DNA of 64,000 nucleotides from Deinococcus actinosclerus (lineage in GTDB: Bacteria; Deinococcota; Deinococci; Deinococcales; Deinococcaceae). The DNA is taken from positions 2,541,501-2,605,500 of the forward strand of contig NZ_CP013910.1 in NCBI RefSeq assembly GCF_001507665.1, read 5' to 3'. How positions within the stretch are numbered: the stretch's first letter is position 1; the number at the start of each line of letters is the position of its first letter. Shown piece by piece: positions 57,165 to 64,000 of the stretch. Under the pieces are notes generated by a model. That model saw nothing but the letters and a program-made list of their open reading frames with translations, was not told the DNA's origin and made no database searches. Both the position numbers and the translations under genes were made by a program.

Positions 57165-57553
57165 TGCACCTCACCTCCCTCGCTGCCCGCCCCGGCCTGA
57201 GCGAGCGCGAGGGCTTTCTGGGCGAAGATGCGAGCCTCCTGGGCACCGATGGGAGGCTCCGCCGTGGCGATGGCCTCCACCACCCCCCACGCTTCCGCCT
57301 GGGCGCGCAGGGCAGATTCCAACTGCTCGGCGTACGCCTGCCATTCGGCCAGATAGGCAGCGTCATGGCAGACCCCACAGATGCCCTCGGCGTCGAGGCT
57401 ACCTGAGCGGCCGCCGCACCCCTGACACTCCCCGAATTTGGCGGCGCTGTAGCTCGATTCGGCTCGCTGGGGACGATCCGCCAGCAGCGCCAGCGGGTGC
57501 CGGGTGGCGTCTTCGGCTTTCTTCGGGGTGCTCTTGCTGTCTTTTGCGGTCAT
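57161..57553 (-). CDS. zinc-ribbon phage protein
   Basis: The 130-residue protein has two Cys pairs, CQGCGGRSG and CGVCHDAA (about residues 43-65), forming a likely zinc ribbon, then a long helix (AEWQAYAEQLESALRAQAEA). The ATG at 57553 follows GAGGTGA. Function is unknown; nucleic-acid binding is plausible. Confidence 0.65.
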   Translation of the reverse strand: MTAKDSKSTPKKAEDATRHPLALLADRPQRAESSYSAAKFGECQGCGGRSGSLDAEGICGVCHDAAYLAEWQAYAEQLESALRAQAEAWGVVEAIATAEPPIGAQEARIFAQKALALAQAGAGSEGGEVQ

Positions 57554-57563
57554 GTGGGTCACC

Positions 57564-58160
57564 TCAGAAGGGGGTCACGTCGAGGTCGCACAGGCCGGTC
57601 TTGATCGCCCGGTTGAGGAACAGGACGGCCAGGACGTTGCAGTGGAACGCCTCGGATTCGGGGCTGTGGAAGCGCGGGAGGTACGGCGCGGGGGCGTCCA
57701 TGGGCGGTTGGTACGTGTCGGGCGTCCAGAGGCTGTCGATGCCTGCCCAGGTGAACGTGAACTCCGCGGGGAGGCCGCCGGTGCCGGTGTAGTTCATGGT
57801 GTCGGTGCACGTGTCGCGGTAGGCGGGCCAGGTGCGGTCGCGCAGCAGGGTGACTTGCCGGTCGCGCGCGGTGAGGAGTTCGCCCTGGGTGGCGCCGTCG
57901 AGGCCGCGCAGGTAGGCGCAGACTTTCGCGAGGCGTTCGTCCTGGTAGTCCGCAGGGAACTGGTGGGCGTAGGGGTCGCCGCTGATCCAGTGGAGGGCGA
58001 CACGGGCAGCGGTCTGGTAGTAGGCGAGGAGGGCGCGGGTGTCGTCGTCTGCGAAGGGGGTGTCCTGGGCGGCCCATTCGGCGTCGAGTTGGTCGAGGAT
58101 CAGCTGCAGGTTGATGCGTTTGGTCTTCGGGGCGGGTTTGGTTGCGGGAGTGATCGCCAT
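57564..58160 (-). CDS. phage early protein of unknown function
   Basis: The 198-residue protein has a basic N-terminus (TPATKPAPKTKRINLQLILD) and a helical core (DDDTRALLAYYQTAARVALH; LAKVCAYLRGLDGATQGELL). No family is recognised. It is the first gene after the iteron-like repeat cluster and lies downstream of the prim-pol gene. GGGAGGG precedes the ATG. Confidence 0.65.
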   Translation of the reverse strand: MAITPATKPAPKTKRINLQLILDQLDAEWAAQDTPFADDDTRALLAYYQTAARVALHWISGDPYAHQFPADYQDERLAKVCAYLRGLDGATQGELLTARDRQVTLLRDRTWPAYRDTCTDTMNYTGTGGLPAEFTFTWAGIDSLWTPDTYQPPMDAPAPYLPRFHSPESEAFHCNVLAVLFLNRAIKTGLCDLDVTPF

Positions 58161-58177
58161 GGTCAGAGCCCTCCCTG

Positions 58178-58437
58178 GTTACGCGCTGGGGCGTAACCGG
58201 TGACGCTTCGGTTACAGGGAAACTGCCGTGCTGGACGCTTGGTTACGCGGTTACACCTATTTCGGGCATGGGTGTGCCTACAAGGTGTGCGCGTGCGTGC
58301 GTGCGCGTGTGCATACACCCTCAATCTCAGATAGGTGTAACTATTTGAGATTGATAGGGTGTTATTGCCGTGCTGGACGGGCGCAAAGTCGGTTACACCT
58401 GGGATGTAACTGGGGCGTAACTGGGCGTTACCGTTAC
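58178..58437. repeat. iteron-like GTTAC cluster, candidate phage replication origin
   Basis: Eleven copies of GTTAC or its complement occur in 260 bases, at 58178, 58193, 58211, 58242, 58250, 58337, 58392, 58406, 58417, 58427 and 58433. A longer unit, TGCCGTGCTGGACG-N11-GGTTACACCT, occurs twice exactly 142 bases apart (58224 and 58366). A 9-bp inverted repeat (TCAATCTCA/TGAGATTGA, 58321-58354) and an alternating GTGCGC tract lie between. It directly follows the prim-pol/helicase gene. Confidence 0.65.
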
Positions 58438-58443
58438 GCCTGC

Positions 58444-61173
58444 TCACTCGCGCATCGCCTCCTCGAATTCACGCAGCAGATCCGCCTCACAACGGGCTGG
58501 GATGAGTGCCAGGGCGATTCGCTTACCTCGCACCGTCTTCCCTTCGGGCGTCTTGTGGACGTCACCCTGCTCGAAGTACACGGCCTGCTCGGCGTACTGC
58601 TTGAACAGCGTCACGTTGGCGATCGCGGCCCGCTCGCGGTACTGGGCCTGCACGAGGTCCACGCACACCTGGGGGCGGATGATCAGCTGTCCGCTGGTAC
58701 TGCTGGGCGCCACGTACTGCCGGGGGTTGCTGACCTTCGTGAGGCAGAACGACAGCTGCTGGAGGAACATTTCCAGGTTGGTGATGCCTTCGCTGCCGCC
58801 TTCGAGGGTGTTGAACACGCCGTCGGCGAGGGTGTCGAGGATGAGCTGGTCCGTGAATGCGCTGGGTTCCACGTCGTCTTGCAGGACGAGGAGGCCGTAC
58901 GCGATGAACGTCAGGGCGTACTGCAGGCGTGGGTTGGACGTGCCGCCTGCGGCCTGCTGGGCGAGCTGCTCGGCGCGCCGGAGCCGCGCCTGGTGTTCCT
59001 CTTCGCTCGTGTCGCGCGCGAGGGTGTGGAGGTGCCCGGCGTAGGCCCAGAGCGGGAGGCGGTTGATCTCGCTGTACGCTTCGACGCTGCCCCGGTCTTT
59101 CTTGCGGGTGAAGTACAGGACGCCTCGGCTCTTCGTGGCGGCGTCGTCCGTGAAGCCTTCCCCGGCGATGATCGTGGGGGCGTTCAGTTCGTACGCGTGG
59201 TCTTTGCTGGCCACGCCGCTGCCGCGCCACTTGACGCCCAGGTCGTGATGCTTGCGCAGTTGCGCGTCGTCGATCTCGCCGGGGCGGTACTCGTCGAGGA
59301 TGCTCAGGAGGTTGTTCGCGCCGCTGTGCGCGATGTCGTACTGGTAGGGGGTCATGCCGCCGGCCTTGGTGATGCGGGCGCTGTACCCGGTGGTGAGTTC
59401 CAGCGCGATCTGCGCGGCGGACGTCTTGCCGCTCTCGCGCTCCCCGGCGTTGAAGAGGAACGGGAGGCGGTTGCCGAGGGCTGGGGTGATGCGGGGGGCG
59501 AACACGGCCGCCACGGCGTACCCGAGGACGGCGCGGGCGGTGGCGGGGGTGACGAGGCTGGGGAGTTTGATGATGGCGCGGCGGGCCGCGTCGACCTGCT
59601 CGGGCGTGGCGTCGCGGGGCGCGCGGTGGCTGCGGCTGCCGGGGTCGATGGGGGTGCCTGCGTAGAAGACGGGGGGCAGGTCGTGGGTGCTGATGGTGCG
59701 GTCTTCGAACAGCTCGAGCCACTCGCCGTCCACGAGATGCAGGCCGTAGGACCGGACGCCGCGCGCAGTGGGGAGGTCATCGCCGGCGAGGCTGATGCCC
59801 TGGTAGATCTTGGCGATGTCGGTGTTGTTGGTGGTGTAGCAGACAGCCTGGTATCCGGCGATGACTTCAAGGAGGTCTTTGCGGCTGGCCCAGGCGCGCG
59901 CTTCGATCTGCACTTCGCCGCGGTGGCGGCCGTTCACGATCAGGGCGCCGCGTTCGCCGACGGCGCCGTCCGGGTACTGGAGGCGCAGGGTGGGCGTCCA
60001 CGTCCAGTTGGTGAGCTGCTCGGGCGTCCAGTCGACGATCTCGCCGTTCTTCTTGACGGGCCGGTCGATGGTGTACCCGCCGTGCGCGATGTAGATGGGG
60101 CTGGGTGGGGGCTCGCTGATCGGTTGGGGGTTCAGGGCGGGGGCGGGTGTGCCTTCGCTGCCCTTGGTGCGCGTGCTGCCGACGGTGATGCCGGGCGTGG
60201 CGGGCGGGGTGTGCTTGACGCCCAGTTCACGCGCGGCGGCCTTCACGGCGGCCTTGAAGTCCCCGCCGTGCTGGTAGGCGACGAAGAGGTCGAACGGGTC
60301 GTGCAGGTGCCCGTCGTTCAGGAGGTCGTTGGACGAGTGGTGGTAGCTGCACAGGCGGCCCCGCTTGTCTTCGAGGAGGTGCACGCCGCCGGGGCTGGCG
60401 TCCGCACCGGGCCGGGTGTAGCGGGTCTTCGTGAAGGGGGTGTACCCGGCCGCGCGCAGCGCCTCGTGGATGTCGTACTTGCCGTTGTACGCGTCGACGA
60501 CGCTCTCGCCGTCTGCCGGGGCGCGGTGCGCTTTGCTGCGCGTCTCGTGGGCCTGCTGGAGGCGCGTGAGTTCCTGGCGGCTGAGGGGCGCCTGGCAGGT
60601 GCTGCGGGCCGCTTCGTGCAGCTGCTGCGCCTGCTCTTCGGTGAGGGTGGGTAGTTCGGCCCAGCTGCCGTGCGCGGGTTCGTAGGTATTCCCGCTGGGG
60701 TGCAGGCTGTGCGGGATCAGGACGTACCCGCCCGTACCGCGCGTCTCGATGGCCACGACGCGGCCGGCGGCGATGACCTCGCCGTTCTCGTCCGCCTCGC
60801 GGGGCACCCAGGCGAGCTTGGTGTTGCCGGGCGGGAGGGGGCGGCGGTACGCGACCTGCCAGCCTCCCCCGCCGGTCTTCTGGCTGGGCAGGTCCACGGC
60901 CCAGTCCGGCGCGGCGTTGATCCACGCGGGGTAGAAGTCGGGCTCGTCGAAGTCGAGGACTTCGGCGCCGCCGCTGATGGCCCCGCACACGAGGGCGAAG
61001 CCGGTGGTCTTGGGGTTGCTGGCCCACTTCTGGATCTGCGCGTGATCGGCGCGTTTCTCCTGGTACGGTTTCCAGGCGATCCAGGGGCGCTTGTCCGGGC
61101 CGACGGGGATGACGCTGCATCCCGTGTCGGCCAGGGCCAGCGCGAGGGCGAGAAGGTCCGGGGTAGCAGTCAC
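58444..61173 (-). CDS. prim-pol/helicase replication protein
   Basis: The 909-residue protein combines a bifunctional primase-polymerase N-terminal domain (about 1-180: SVIPVGPDKRPWIAWKPYQE; EVLDFDEPDFYPAW with the acidic metal pair; RGTGGYVLIPHS) and a C-terminal P-loop NTPase (about 500-800) with Walker A NAGERESGKTS near residue 580 and Walker B LLSILDEYR. It probably primes and unwinds phage DNA at the adjacent repeat cluster. It starts at a GTG overlapping the methyltransferase stop codon. Confidence 0.9.
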   Translation of the reverse strand: MTATPDLLALALALADTGCSVIPVGPDKRPWIAWKPYQEKRADHAQIQKWASNPKTTGFALVCGAISGGAEVLDFDEPDFYPAWINAAPDWAVDLPSQKTGGGGWQVAYRRPLPPGNTKLAWVPREADENGEVIAAGRVVAIETRGTGGYVLIPHSLHPSGNTYEPAHGSWAELPTLTEEQAQQLHEAARSTCQAPLSRQELTRLQQAHETRSKAHRAPADGESVVDAYNGKYDIHEALRAAGYTPFTKTRYTRPGADASPGGVHLLEDKRGRLCSYHHSSNDLLNDGHLHDPFDLFVAYQHGGDFKAAVKAAARELGVKHTPPATPGITVGSTRTKGSEGTPAPALNPQPISEPPPSPIYIAHGGYTIDRPVKKNGEIVDWTPEQLTNWTWTPTLRLQYPDGAVGERGALIVNGRHRGEVQIEARAWASRKDLLEVIAGYQAVCYTTNNTDIAKIYQGISLAGDDLPTARGVRSYGLHLVDGEWLELFEDRTISTHDLPPVFYAGTPIDPGSRSHRAPRDATPEQVDAARRAIIKLPSLVTPATARAVLGYAVAAVFAPRITPALGNRLPFLFNAGERESGKTSAAQIALELTTGYSARITKAGGMTPYQYDIAHSGANNLLSILDEYRPGEIDDAQLRKHHDLGVKWRGSGVASKDHAYELNAPTIIAGEGFTDDAATKSRGVLYFTRKKDRGSVEAYSEINRLPLWAYAGHLHTLARDTSEEEHQARLRRAEQLAQQAAGGTSNPRLQYALTFIAYGLLVLQDDVEPSAFTDQLILDTLADGVFNTLEGGSEGITNLEMFLQQLSFCLTKVSNPRQYVAPSSTSGQLIIRPQVCVDLVQAQYRERAAIANVTLFKQYAEQAVYFEQGDVHKTPEGKTVRGKRIALALIPARCEADLLREFEEAMRE

Positions 61174-62651
61174 GGCCGGCCTCGTTCGGCAGCCAGGATC
61201 AGTGAGCCGATCAGGAGGGCTTCGTGGGGGACGACAGCGTTGCCGAGTCCTCTAAGTCGGTCCACCCGGGCGGGAACCCCATGAGCCACTCGACCCACAG
61301 CGGGTTCAGCTGCCCAGATGCCTCCCCCTGTGCGGCAACCTCGCTCAATGGCCTGGAGTTGCGTTCCAACGTCGCGGAAGACGCGCGGCCCGACCGCCAG
61401 GGACTGGCGGTCGGGGTTGGCCACCGCTTGGCAGCCCCCAGCAGCGTCAGGTTGCCCCGGCCGTAGCGCAGACTGCCCCGCTCGGCATCCGCAGCCATCG
61501 GCGTCGGAAACATCTTGACGATGGCCACCAGTGCCGGTGAGTTGCGGGCTCGTTCCGATGGGCAATCCCCCCGCTCCGCATCCGATGCCCTGGGCGTTGG
61601 GAAGAGGCTGTAGCGTCCCATGTCGTAGCCCCGCACCTTTTCCAGCAGGTCGCCCCGCCCGCCCCGTTCCCCGTCCGATGCTCTCGGCGTCGGCCACAGG
61701 GAGGCTTTCACGGCGGTCGCCAGTCCATCCCCGCTGGTCTTGCTGGCACCCTTCCGGTTGTAGTTCCCGCAGACCGTCGGGGTCGGCCACTGGCGGATGG
61801 CATGACACAGCTGGTGCTGCCCCTTGCCCCTGCGCGTACCGCCCCTGGCGTCCACCGTGTTCGGCGTCGGCCAGCGATGCGGAATGTTCACCTGCTGTGC
61901 CAGGGAGAGCTGCTGCCCTTCCTTGTGCGTACTCTGCCCCGGGTGCTCCGCGTTCGATGTCGTGGGGGTACGCCACAAGGAAGACGCGGTCCCTCTCGTG
62001 ATGGGCGCCGAGGGCCGAAGCCGGTACGCAATCCCACTCCGCGTCATACCCGAGCGCGGCCAGGTCTGCGAGAACCTTTCCGAAGAACCCGCCTCGGCGC
62101 CCAGCAAGGCGACTCGATAGTAGCCCTGGGACGTTTTCCGCCAGTACCCAGCGGGGTCTAAGCTCGCGAATGACTCGGGCAAATTCGTCCCAGAGGTCGC
62201 GTTCGTCGTTTTCCGCTTTCCGCGCGCCGGCGAGGGAGTGGGGCTGGCAGGGAAAGCCTCCGCAAACAAGGTCGACTGGTTCAAGGTTGTGGCCTCCCAC
62301 TTCACGCACGTCCCGGTACAGGGGGACGTCGGGCCAGTGCTTCTTCAGGACGCGGCCGGCGTACTCGTTGATTTCGACCTGCCACGCGCAGGTCATTCCG
62401 GCCCATTCCAGGCCGAGATCGATGCCGCCAATACCGGCGAACAGGCTGCCGAATCGGAGTGGTCGCTGGGGCTGCGCATCATCTAGGTGCCAGGCGCGGT
62501 ACTGGTCCAGGGTCATGCGGGTGACGGTGCCGCCCTGGCGTTCCATCAAGGTCTGCCACGTGGCGCCGTACCCCTCAGGCCAGTCGCAGGTGCTGCCCAT
62601 CAGGTACCCGGTGGCGCTGTGCGCCATCAGGTAGTCGGGTGTGCCTTTCAC
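61170..62651 (-). CDS. C5-cytosine DNA methyltransferase
   Basis: The 493-residue enzyme carries motif I (FGSLFAGIGGIDLGLEWAG, about 67), motif IV with catalytic Cys (GGFPCQPHSLAG, about 134), motif VI (ENV, about 172), motif VIII (HERDRVFLVAY) and motif X at the end (LRGLGNAVVP). Between VIII and X lies a long low-homology region with seven ADA/ADP/NPD-type repeats. No restriction enzyme is nearby, so it is probably self-protective against host restriction. Start is a GTG overlapping the previous stop codon. A second long frame lies inside it. Confidence 0.93.
   Translation of the reverse strand: MKGTPDYLMAHSATGYLMGSTCDWPEGYGATWQTLMERQGGTVTRMTLDQYRAWHLDDAQPQRPLRFGSLFAGIGGIDLGLEWAGMTCAWQVEINEYAGRVLKKHWPDVPLYRDVREVGGHNLEPVDLVCGGFPCQPHSLAGARKAENDERDLWDEFARVIRELRPRWVLAENVPGLLSSRLAGRRGGFFGKVLADLAALGYDAEWDCVPASALGAHHERDRVFLVAYPHDIERGAPGAEYAQGRAAALPGTAGEHSASLADAEHGGRQGRYAQGQGAAPAVSCHPPVADPDGLRELQPEGCQQDQRGWTGDRRESLPVADAESIGRGTGRAGRPAGKGAGLRHGTLQPLPNAQGIGCGAGGLPIGTSPQLTGTGGHRQDVSDADGCGCRAGQSALRPGQPDAAGGCQAVANPDRQSLAVGPRVFRDVGTQLQAIERGCRTGGGIWAAEPAVGRVAHGVPARVDRLRGLGNAVVPHEALLIGSLILAAERGRP
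61211..62305 (-). CDS. overlapping frame inside the methyltransferase gene (WPTP-repeat protein)
   Basis: In another frame of the same strand, 364 codons run inside the methyltransferase gene. Its product is not random: TWPRSGMTRSGIAYRLRPSA, seven copies of (W/F)PTP (RTPT in the first), and a C-terminal LNPLWVEWLMGFPPGWTDLE. I recall the WPRSGM, PTP and WVEWLMGFP elements as a recurring set in phage methyltransferase loci. The seven PTP units coincide with the seven ADA-type units of the other frame. The start is unclear (GTG 62305, poor ribosome-binding site). Whether it is translated is unproven. Confidence 0.55.
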   Translation of the reverse strand: MKWEATTLNQSTLFAEAFPASPTPSPARGKRKTTNATSGTNLPESFASLDPAGYWRKTSQGYYRVALLGAEAGSSERFSQTWPRSGMTRSGIAYRLRPSAPITRGTASSLWRTPTTSNAEHPGQSTHKEGQQLSLAQQVNIPHRWPTPNTVDARGGTRRGKGQHQLCHAIRQWPTPTVCGNYNRKGASKTSGDGLATAVKASLWPTPRASDGERGGRGDLLEKVRGYDMGRYSLFPTPRASDAERGDCPSERARNSPALVAIVKMFPTPMAADAERGSLRYGRGNLTLLGAAKRWPTPTASPWRSGRASSATLERNSRPLSEVAAQGEASGQLNPLWVEWLMGFPPGWTDLEDSATLSSPTKPS

Positions 62652-62944
62652 CGCAGCCACGCCACACCGTCCCGGTCCTGCTGGGCTCCCTGCAGGTGTT
62701 GAATCCACCCGGCGAGGGTGTACGTGGGGTTCCCGATGAGCCGTTCGAGCATGGCGGTGGCCTCACCGTCCGTGAGGTCTTCCAGGTCGGTGAGGCTGGG
62801 GGTGCCGTTCAGGTACGCGGCCAGTGCGAGCGGCTGGTACGGTTCGTGCTGGGTCAGGGCGTGGTACAGCTCGGGCCTCAGGTCAGCGGGAACCATCTTT
62901 GAGGGACCCGCGTATTTCTTGGCAGTGGTCGTGTGTGAGATCAT
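62648..62944 (-). CDS. phage early protein of unknown function
   Basis: The 98-residue protein (KYAGPSKMVPADLRPELYHA; ATAMLERLIGNPTYTLAGWI) is helical and not recognised. It begins with a good GGAGGTGACAC site and overlaps the methyltransferase start by four bases. Confidence 0.65.
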   Translation of the reverse strand: MISHTTTAKKYAGPSKMVPADLRPELYHALTQHEPYQPLALAAYLNGTPSLTDLEDLTDGEATAMLERLIGNPTYTLAGWIQHLQGAQQDRDGVAWLR

Positions 62945-62966
62945 GTGGTGTCACCTCCGGGTGAAC

Positions 62967-63004
62967 GAAGCCCCGCCCCGCCGGCAAGCAAGTGGCGGGG
63001 CTTC
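62967..63004. terminator. hairpin between early genes
   Basis: GAAGCCCCGCC and GGCGGGGCTTC form a perfect 11-bp stem with a 16-base loop, nine bases past the 63014 gene stop codon on the minus strand. No T run follows on that strand; it may be an attenuator. Confidence 0.45.
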
Positions 63005-63013
63005 GGTTTGGAG

Positions 63014-63652
63014 TCAGTAGCCGTAGTCAGCGTCGCCGCTGGGGTTGCGCCGCGCGGGCGGCGCGCTGGGGGCCGTCATGAGCGGCTCGGTCTCCCCCGT
63101 CGCGACGGGGGCCTTCTTCTTCTTGCCGCCGCTGGTGGGCATGGGGCTCGCCCCGGCCGCAGCGCAGGTGTTGTAGCCCTTGGCGTTCACGCCGAGGGTC
63201 AGCTGCGCCGCGCGGCCGAACAGGCTCTCGCCGTCGAAGTCCAGCGCCAGCACTTTCAGGAACGCCTTGCGGCCACTGTCGGTCACTTCGCCCACGGCGG
63301 CGGCGAGATCGTCGTAACTCTGGATGTCGGGCCCGAGGTCGATGCTCACGCGGGCCGCGTCGTCGTCGGTCAGGGGGCGGCCCACCAGGGCGCTGAGGCG
63401 GTTGGTCCACTTGGCCTTGTCGTTCAGGCGGAAGCCCAGGGGGATGCGGACAAAGCTGTCACTGAACGTGTCGCCGTCCTGGTCTTCCCAGACGAGGCGG
63501 GCCTGGGGGAACGTCTTGGTCTTGTCGTCGAAGTCGCTGCCTTCGTCGATGATGATTTCCTTGAGGGCGAAGACGTAGGTGCCGGGGTCGCCTTCGAACC
63601 GGTTGGTGTCGCCGCTGCTCTGTCCTTTGCTGCTCTGCATGCTGATGGCCAT
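63014..63652 (-). CDS. phage early protein with acidic/aromatic tail
   Basis: The 212-residue protein has a compact N-terminal domain (GTYVFALKEIIIDEGSDFDD; FPQARLVWEDQDGDTFSDSF), a helical middle, and a disordered basic then acidic tail (GGKKKKAPVATGE ... NPSGDADYGY). The tail resembles those of single-stranded-DNA-binding proteins, but the domain is not a clear OB fold to my reading. A role in phage replication is inferred from position. AGGAG precedes the ATG at 63652. Confidence 0.65.
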   Translation of the reverse strand: MAISMQSSKGQSSGDTNRFEGDPGTYVFALKEIIIDEGSDFDDKTKTFPQARLVWEDQDGDTFSDSFVRIPLGFRLNDKAKWTNRLSALVGRPLTDDDAARVSIDLGPDIQSYDDLAAAVGEVTDSGRKAFLKVLALDFDGESLFGRAAQLTLGVNAKGYNTCAAAGASPMPTSGGKKKKAPVATGETEPLMTAPSAPPARRNPSGDADYGY

Positions 63653-63778
63653 GTGGGTGCTCCTGGGTGGGTCCATCGGTGGTCGGGTGTGTGTCCGGTG
63701 GTCGATGGGTGCTGGGGTCGTGGTGTCCGTGCCGCTGGGCCGCGTGTGCGTTGGGCAGCCGCACCCCTGCCAGAGGGG

Positions 63779-63988
63779 CTAGTACCGGTGCCGCTTCCAC
63801 TCCTCGTGCAGCGCGGTCTGCATCTGGACGCCGTCTAGGACCAGACCGAGCCCGGCTTTGACCAGCTCGTGGTTCATGGCCCACAGGCGGTCCGCCATCT
63901 CGCCGGACGGTGCGGCGGCCTTGGCCTCTTCAAGCAGGGCCTGAGCGCGAGGCAGGGCGGTCATATCGATCTGGTCGGTGGGGCTCAC
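63779..63988 (-). CDS. small phage early protein
   Basis: The 69-residue helical protein (LPRAQALLEEAKAAAPSGEM; LVLDGVQMQTALHEEWKRHR) starts at a GTGA context that suggests overlap with a gene beyond the right edge. A later ATG at 63964 is also possible. A GC hairpin (CCCCTCTGGCAGGGG, minus strand) follows the stop codon. Function is unknown. Confidence 0.55.
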   Translation of the reverse strand: MSPTDQIDMTALPRAQALLEEAKAAAPSGEMADRLWAMNHELVKAGLGLVLDGVQMQTALHEEWKRHRY

Positions 63989-64000
63989 GCCTGCCCGCCC

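Larger units (their letters stand above)
29636..64000. mobile_element. HK97-type siphovirus prophage (right end beyond window)
   Basis: From 29,639 almost every gene is on the minus strand and the order is that of an HK97-like temperate phage: early and replication genes at the right, terminase, portal, protease, capsid, head-tail joining, tail tube, chaperones, tape measure, tail tip, holin-like proteins and endolysin at the left. The left boundary is set by the change from the plus-strand response regulator to phage genes; attachment sites were not identified. No integrase or main repressor is present, so the element continues past the right edge. Confidence 0.9.

Noticed and set aside
58163..58447. 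94-codon minus-strand frame with GTGA overlap to the prim-pol stop
   Set aside because: The start context is tempting, but the product is low-complexity and repeats the iteron-like DNA; the region is better explained as non-coding.
58228..60654. 808-codon plus-strand frame
   Set aside because: Antisense of the prim-pol/helicase gene and rich in Gly/Val/Ala shadow sequence.
29636..64000. CRISPR array
   Set aside because: No regularly spaced direct repeats with unique spacers; the repeats at 58,178-58,437 are short and irregular.

Overview
The window comes from a high-GC bacterium of the Deinococcus-Thermus lineage, most likely a Deinococcus. Three things support this: a three-gene ba3-type cytochrome oxidase locus in the Thermus order, a HspR/HAIR-like operator on the lon promoter, and many genes whose TANNNT -10 box lies only 5-9 bases before the start codon, the leaderless layout known from Deinococcus. 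The ORFs are dense and GC-rich, so long antisense reading frames are common and were discarded.

Chromosomal part (1-29,635). The left edge cuts a large basic protein of unknown role. Then come a YqgE/AlgH protein, a secreted protein, Lon protease, an esterase, an acyl-CoA dehydrogenase and a BTAD-type regulator. Positions 9,148-12,607 hold a translationally coupled unit: a CBS-domain protein, the 43-residue oxidase subunit IIa, subunits II and I, and a membrane-anchored cytochrome c. tRNA-His and tRNA-Leu follow, then small proteins, a cyclic-nucleotide-binding/FAD oxidoreductase fusion and trigger factor. A fatty-acid synthesis cluster (fabH-fabD-DinB-like-fabG, acpP, fabF; 17,699-22,641) starts behind a perfect palindromic operator. 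Next are an M16C zinc peptidase, a three-gene operon for exported proteins with Ig-like, possibly cohesin-like and dockerin/EF-hand modules, small genes, a comF fragment, a pair of inverted DnaA boxes and a stand-alone response regulator.

Prophage (about 29,640 to beyond the right edge). Nearly all its genes are on the minus strand. Read from right to left they are: small early proteins, a C5-cytosine methyltransferase with a second long frame inside it, a prim-pol/helicase, an iteron-like repeat cluster (candidate origin), small early proteins, RusA, terminase, portal-MuF fusion, prohead protease, capsid, head-tail joining genes, tail tube, tail chaperones with a putative -1 frameshift, tape measure, tail proteins (one with an SGNH hydrolase domain), holin-like proteins and a GH108 endolysin. 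It is an HK97-type siphovirus prophage. No integrase is in the window.

Several cassettes break this order. The most notable sits between the tail chaperones and the tape measure (about 40,260-44,340). It holds an AT-rich gene with a HEPN-like RxxxxH motif, a small XRE regulator with symmetric overlapping divergent promoters, and two HNH nuclease genes. Other candidate morons are an AT-rich gene pair between portal and protease, a plus-strand leaderless gene beside the terminase, and a 43-residue exported peptide enclosed by terminators. The strongest candidates for undescribed biology are the HEPN/XRE cassette and the doubly coded methyltransferase region.
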